Source: Plakobranchus ocellatus (taxonomy: Eukaryota; Mollusca; Gastropoda; Plakobranchidae). From it: DNA of 26,065 nt. A program made the translations under genes and the position numbers. Location: the NCBI GenBank assembly GCA_019648995.1, contig BLXT01003733.1, positions 520,622-546,686 on the forward strand, in the 5' to 3' direction. Shown here one piece after another: positions 20,626-26,065 of the stretch. The notes under the pieces were generated by a model. The model was not told the DNA's origin. It did not search any database and saw only the letters and a program-made list of their open reading frames with translations. How positions within the stretch are numbered: the stretch's first letter is position 1; each line of letters begins with the position of its first letter.

Positions 20626-21835
20626 CTGTGTACGCAAGAAAGAGAAAGGAACAGAGCATGAAAGTTTTGGTTTGTTCAATAAATGTACACTTGAGATAGC
20701 ATTAATATTTTGTTATAAATATAGTATTTCAAGAAATATTCCAACAAAACGAAGTCCCTCATTAAAAAAAAGGGAAAGAAAAAGCTTAAAATTGCACAGC
20801 GTTGAAGTCTTTACCCTTAAATAGAGGAAAAATGTATCGCAGATGGAAATCGGAAGTTAAACAACGTACAACTGATTTTTCAGGGTGTGGCTTAATGCCT
20901 AAATATTGAGTTCGCAAATGTGGCGGAAAAACCAAGTGTTTAAGTAACGTTTCGATCGGTAAGCGGCTGCAGAAAGAGGATCAAATGTTTAAAGGTTACA
21001 ACAGATCAAAGGTTACACCTGCAAAAAAGCTCAAATACCTTATGTTTAATTTTCACAGTGCCTTTCCTATTTCCTATTCGTCAAACTTTCAATTTGGTCT
21101 TGGTATAAGTTAAATATTTAATAGAACTCGATTCCCTGCCATTACAATTCCTTTCATAGCCTGCCTTGTTTAGGGAAATGTTTAAAGGCGAGACTGTGTT
21201 TATTCATTTCTTGGGATTGTCAAGCTTTATACAAGATAAAAATTTGTGCTTGTCAAAAGACAATAAACTATAGCTAGACTCAAGAGTGCTGCTGTCTGGA
21301 GGAATAATTTGTGAAAGATGCTTTTCGTTGTTATTTGTTTTCTTGAAAATGACTGAGCTCTATTTTCAATAGTTAATAGAGCAGTCACTGTTCTCCATTT
21401 TTGGAATATTATGATTCCGAATTCCATCCCCATACCATCTTTATCATCACCACGATATCTCGTGTTTTCGCCAGCTCTATTTCATAAACCGAATAAATAA
21501 CCTGCAAGACAAAGGTCAATAATGTGCATGCCATTTTTCAGAGATACTTTAAATTTTCTCCCATTTATTTTCACTAATAAAAACCAATGCAATTCTAAGT
21601 TAAAGAAACAAATAAAAACAAATCACTAATTGACAGAGAAAGCCCAAAACAAATCAAGAAATATGTTCACGTAGTAAAATGAATCTCTTTAACCCTCCTA
21701 GTTTTGGGTTTTGAAATAAAGTCGGTAGTGAAAAAGTGAGCTTGAAGTCGTACTGTAGGAATGCTACCAAAGTGTATTCTAGCTCACAACCCTATCAGCA
21801 GCACATTATTTGTCTGACTGTCTATTTATATGACC

Positions 21836-21903
21836 GTCCGTTCGTCCGTGTCTGTCTGTCTATCTCTCTGTCTGTCTGTCTGTCTCTCAGTCTCTGTCTC
21901 CGT
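21836..21903. repeat. (CTGT)n-rich tract
   Basis: CTGT and CCGT tetranucleotides grade into CT dinucleotides. Confidence 0.85.
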
Positions 21904-22133
21904 TATCTCTCTTTTCGGCGCTCTCTATATCTATATCTTCCTCACATATACCTCTGTTCTCTGACTATAAATCTGTATATCCAGCTCTATTTTACATGCA
22001 ACTTTCCCGCCTTGCCTTGTATATTTGGCTACCCATCTTTTTACTTCTTTATCTCCTTGTCCGTTTATCTCGCTTTGAATGTATAGTGTCTATATCTTTC
22101 GGCTAGTCCTCTGAATATACCCTTTCAACCTAC

Positions 22134-22360
22134 CTCTCTCTCTCTCCCTCTCGCTCTCTCTATACCCATATCTTTTTTCTCTTTATCTCTCTTTCTCTTT
22201 TCATTTCGTTCTCTCCTTCTTTTTTTTCTCTTCCTTTGTTCTCCCTCTCTCTTTCTCTTTCCTGTTTTCTTTCTCTCTCCTCACTTTCTCTCTCTCTCTC
22301 TCTACGCCCTCTCTTTCTCTCTCCTCTCTCTTTTCTTTTCTATCCTTTCCTGTCTCTCAT
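22134..22360. repeat. (CT)n-rich low-complexity tract
   Basis: Nearly pure pyrimidine on the plus strand with short interruptions. Confidence 0.92.
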
Positions 22361-22429
22361 TCTCTTTTATTGTCGATGTGAGCTCTGTTGACTTCCTATC
22401 TATTTATTCTTTCATCTTTCCCTATCCAA

Positions 22430-22650
22430 TGTTTCCCAACAGACAGCCCGGACTCCTCCTTCTCCTCCCCATATTATCCCTCCATATTGTCCGTTTTCCT
22501 GCCCTCCCAGCTGCTGGCGCGACCAGGAACTTCAGTGCTAAAGTTGTTCATCCTGGCCGAAAATTGCCTGCTGATTTGATCACGGCAGAGCATGGGCATA
22601 GAAAAGATGGGAATAATAATGAAAATGGTAACAATAACGCCTCCTCGCGC
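22430..22650 (+). other. Compositional island with a signal-peptide-like open frame (weak)
   Basis: Between two CT tracts lies about 220 bases of mixed composition. On the plus strand an ATG at about 22431 opens a frame starting M-F-P-N-R-Q-P-G, with a leucine-rich hydrophobic stretch, an A-A-G-A site and a polar tail including N-F-S and H-R-K-D. The frame then runs into the CT repeat, so no natural end is seen. The opposite strand is also open and has a hydrophobic segment. It could be a first exon on either strand or chance. Confidence 0.18.
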
Positions 22651-22655
22651 CTCTA

Positions 22656-22666
22656 TCTCCCTTTCT

Positions 22667-22702
<36 letters not shown>

Positions 22703-22716
22703 CTTTCTTTCTCTCT

Positions 22717-22748
<32 letters not shown>

Positions 22749-22804
22749 CCCTCTCTCTCTCTCTTTCTCGCTGTCTTTGTCTTTTTCTCTCATTATTTCT
22801 CTCT

Positions 22805-22836
<32 letters not shown>

Positions 22837-22855
22837 TTTGCCTCTCTCTCTAGTT
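22656..22855. repeat. (CT)n microsatellite
   Basis: About 200 bases of CT dinucleotides with short CCCT and TTTCT interruptions. Confidence 0.95.
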
Positions 22856-23324
22856 GAATGTTCATATTGCACTCAATAGCCCATATTTCATCAAAACTAC
22901 ATGAAAAACTCAAATAGAAAGCAAAACGAGAGGGTTTTTTTTTTTGAGAGTTACAAAAATGCTTCTCTTTCGATGGTTATAATACCAATAATTCTGGCCA
23001 GAGGGCATTGAAATTAGGGCCAAATTCAGTTCATACGAAGTTTGATATAATTTTTGTTGTTAAAATTTCTGACGAAACTATCGTTAACGTGAATCGGTAA
23101 AACAATTTCATGGCAGTCTTGTATTGTTGTGTAAGTAGATATTCCTTTTTTCTGCGCTAATTGTTTATTGTTAAGGCATAATGAAACATAATGTGGAATA
23201 CTGAATTAATGAATCTGACAGTTCTAATGATGTTTCTGCCCCTTATCGCAAGGGGAAAAAATGTTATATATCGATTGCTCAGTGTACCTTCTGATATTCT
23301 GAAGCTCTCATTATCTCTTCTTTT

Positions 23325-23382
23325 TTCTCTCTTTCTAGCCCTTCTTTTTCTTTGTTCATTTTTCTCCCTCCCTCTCCCTCTG

Positions 23383-23419
<37 letters not shown>

Positions 23420-23463
23420 CTCTGATTGTCTTTCTTTCCCCTCCCTCTCTCCCTCTGGTTCTC

Positions 23464-23512
<49 letters not shown>

Positions 23513-23513
23513 A
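23325..23513. repeat. (CT)n microsatellite
   Basis: A pyrimidine tract that ends in an uninterrupted CT run of about 45 bases. Confidence 0.95.
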
Positions 23514-25357
23514 TTAGTCTTACCCTCTATTTGAGTCTCGCACCGCTATCTCTAGTTTTCTCTCTATCATCTGCATAGCTTCCAGTCTAACTTCTAGTTA
23601 TCTGTTCAGATTTCTTGCCCCAACTTTCTCTCTGATACTCTTGCCTACTCATCCATAGATTTATATCACGCAGCCGTTCAGAGAATGAGTAGGATGGACA
23701 TGAGTATTTATTCATGTAATTTTTCCCACGGCATAAAAATGACCGATGAATATAAAATTTACTAGTCTTTGCTTTACAACTACGTCATTTTTAATCTATG
23801 TTCATGTAACGGATTACTTCACTTTTTTTTTTTAAGTTTGAGTTTATTAGAGCAAACGGTGCATTATTGAAGTTTTTTATGAATAGAACAACTTGTCTTA
23901 TTAGATCTAGTGTTGGTTGAAGCATACTATAAATTATAGAATGAAAAAAGAAACAAGATATGGATGGAAAATAACCATTTTCTATCTTTTCTCTCGATTT
24001 CTGAAAATGGCTTTTAGCGCCTTTTGCGGTAAAAACCTTCAAGGCAAGTACTCAAAGTTCTAAGATGATGTAAATAAGCATAGCAACTCTGAAATAATTA
24101 GACTCAGATGTACTTTGAAAAAAAAACAAATCACACTTACAATCAATGAACAACAAACATGGATTCAGATAACGATTTGTATCGTTTTATTTTAATTTTA
24201 ATAAGAGAATTGAGGGGAATACGAGAAGGCATCCGTTTATAAATACCAGACAGAGAAAAAAAGGAAAGTTTATAAACATTTCAATAGAACATAGTCAAGT
24301 AACGTGTGAAGCGTCACGTTTCTTATCTTGAGCAGGTTCGTCTTGTGAACGAGAACTATCAACGGGTGTGACATTTAGCTTATGATGATAATCATGGGAT
24401 AATGTAAGTTTTTCACGCCACATGCTAATATAGGAACCAGCTTAACAGGGCAGTTTTATCAATAATAATAATAACAATGGATGAAATAACACGCACTACA
24501 AATGATATCAAATTCTTTTTTGGCACTGATGTTCATACTTTGAAGGATGGCAGACCTCAACATCTGATAAATCATCAAAAAGACTTTCAAAAACAACCAT
24601 CATTTAGCTTGCTAAGATTTGAAATCTTCCGTGCAGAAAGAAATCTAAATTTTTTTTCGCATGCAAATCTCTTTAAAGCATACCCTGTGCAGTGACTTTA
24701 TAAAAAAAAGTCAGGAAGCCTTGTAGTTCCAAATATCAATTATTACAGAAAAAAAAAATTAATATAGTCGTACTATTTCTGTTGCAACTAATGTGTATAA
24801 TGTACAAATATATTATACGATTACATGAAATAGTCAAGATGCTTTGCAAAAACAGTGCCTCACTTAATCACTCAATATATTGCCATTCGCTCCCTTGTAT
24901 ATCAACCATGTGTAATATTGTTGGAGGTGCGACTGTTTCACTCATGCGTAAACAATTACATCCGACAAAACCCCAAATATTGTGGAACAATATTTAAAAA
25001 AAAAATTTAATGTTTTCTTACTACAACTCTGCATTACTTTACTATATTTAAGATTGTACATTTTATATAGTGTAAAAATGCACACATATTAAAAAATTGT
25101 TTCGGTAAATAAATTTAAAAAATACATATACGCACTACACTTTCGGAAACAAACAAACAAACAAAAAAAGATAATAAAAACTAATGAGGGTCTTCAAGAT
25201 GATCATGTGATTAGAAAAATAAAATTATTTGTGAAAAAACCTAACCACCAACATGAAACTTATTTTAGCAACGCGGCATGTATGTTAAACCGCATCGCTA
25301 TCGTCCTGAGGCGTCTTCAGTTGAAAAAATTAAAATACTAGAAACATTGAAAATATC

Positions 25358-25378
25358 TTTTTTTTTTTTTTTTTTTTT
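25358..25378. repeat. Poly-T run
   Basis: About 21 consecutive T bases lie immediately before the first copy of the 117-bp duplication. Confidence 0.9.
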
Positions 25379-25381
25379 GTA

Positions 25382-25615
25382 ATTTAACCAGTGAAGCATT
25401 AAGAACTTAACGTTTTTTCATTCATCCTGAACTGTTCGGCTTTGTTGTAAAAAATTTTAGGTTGGTAGTTTCTTTTTTTTTTTAGTTTTTTTTTTGTTAT
25501 TTAACCAGTGAAGCATTAAGAACTTAACGTTTTTTCATTCATCCTGAACTGTTCGGCTTTGTTGTAAAAAATTTTAGGTTGGTAGTTTCTTTTTTTTTTT
25601 AGTTTTTTTTTTTAC
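25382..25615. repeat. 117-bp tandem duplication, two near-identical copies
   Basis: The stretch from ATTTAACCAGTGAAGCATTA to a T-rich end at 25382-25498 is repeated at 25499-25615. The only differences I see are the length and last bases of the terminal T run. Near identity suggests a recent duplication, perhaps by slippage between T tracts, or an assembly artefact. Confidence 0.93.
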
Positions 25616-25789
25616 TTTATATGTTTAAAGAGACAAATATAAACATTACAAATGCAAAAACATATCAAAGAGTACAATTGCGTTTTTTTTCTTTTTTTCT
25701 TTGCAAAACAAATTCAGATTATCTTAATATCATGTTTCGGTTAAAGTTAAGTTGACAATGTGGAAGCTCAATAAATGCAGTGACGGGAT

Positions 25790-26037
25790 GATTTCATGAC
25801 ACAAATCTCAAGCTGCCAGGGGCCTCAGCAACAACATTCGCAGGTCCACTTTGTCTAGGACGTCCCGGAATTGTCCCAGAAATGTGCAGGGAAAAATCTC
25901 ATCAATTGCCATAGAACGGAAACATTTGAAGGGCCATTCAATTGTGCCAATACATGTGCCAGGGAAAGCTATTCATGCTGAGTATATGCTGTCTATGCAA
26001 AGCCAAGTCCAAGGCTACTTCTGGAGAGAGAATTGAA
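25790..26037 (+). other. Unassigned GC-richer open frame near the window edge
   Basis: The sequence becomes less AT-rich and a plus-strand frame stays open to a TGA at about 26034 (for example H-V-P-G-K-A-I-H-A-E-Y). There is no recognised domain and no ATG at a sensible start. It may be an old transposon or gene fragment, or simply unique non-coding DNA. Confidence 0.15.
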
Positions 26038-26065
26038 ATGAAAATGTAGGAGAAAGTGGGAGAGG

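Larger units (their letters stand above)
20626..26065. other. Upstream intron or 5' flank, repeat-rich, no exon recognised
   Basis: About 5.4 kb contains no sushi module on either strand. It holds a CTGT tract, three CT tracts, a T run and a 117-bp tandem duplication. Two GC-richer islands (22430-22650 and 25790-26037) have weak open frames. Exon A begins mid-codon, so this region is probably an intron of the same gene, or contains an unrecognised first exon. Confidence 0.6.

Noticed and set aside
20626..26065. A first exon with signal peptide for the sushi gene on the minus strand
   Set aside because: I searched for an ATG, hydrophobic core and phase 1 donor on the minus strand and found nothing convincing. 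The start probably lies beyond the window or in an exon too short to recognise.
1..26065. CRISPR array, prophage or bacterial operon
   Set aside because: The spliced sushi exons and repeat-rich introns mark animal nuclear DNA. The tandem repeats have no spacer structure.

Overview
The window reads as nuclear DNA of an invertebrate animal. It has AT-rich introns of 0.35 to 2.9 kb with GT..AG borders, many di-, tri- and tetranucleotide repeats, and extracellular sushi (CCP, complement control protein) modules spread over many exons. A mollusc or other lophotrochozoan is my best guess, from overall style only. Nothing in the sequence proves the taxon.

The only gene I can support runs on the minus strand. 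Ten consecutive exons, in transcript order 20625-20458, 18992-18816, 15879-15778, 14668-14503, 12285-11584, 11228-11065, 10502-10289, 9529-2697, 2291-2091 and 966-796, join in one open frame. Their phases match at all nine junctions and GT/AG flanks every border. Together they give 8898 coding bases (about 2966 residues) and 49 sushi modules, with no other domain type visible. The gene is open at both ends: there is no start codon or signal peptide upstream of 20625 and no natural stop or 3' UTR after 796. The product is the middle of a very large secreted or cell-surface, disulfide-rich, heavily N-glycosylated protein. Candidate relatives are SVEP1-like, CSMD-like or complement-receptor-like proteins, but the visible part cannot separate them.

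The standout is the exon at 9529-2697. It is 6.8 kb of uninterrupted coding sequence with 37 complete modules plus the second half of another. On either side the same kind of module sits in small exons, one module each or split between exons.

The rest of the window is non-coding as far as I can tell. From low to high coordinates: the intron or flank at 1-795 with GATA and AT repeats; introns at 967-2090 and 2292-2696; introns at 9530-10288, 10503-11064 (CA/TA/GA tract) and 11229-11583; a 2.2 kb intron from 12286 with a CT tract; an intron at 14669-15777; a 2.9 kb intron from 15880 with a possible SINE fragment; an intron at 18993-20457 with a 127-bp tandem satellite next to an exon; and 5.4 kb of upstream sequence (20626-26065) rich in CT tracts, with a 117-bp tandem duplication. 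No convincing gene is seen on the plus strand. No tRNA, rRNA, CRISPR or intact transposon was recognised.
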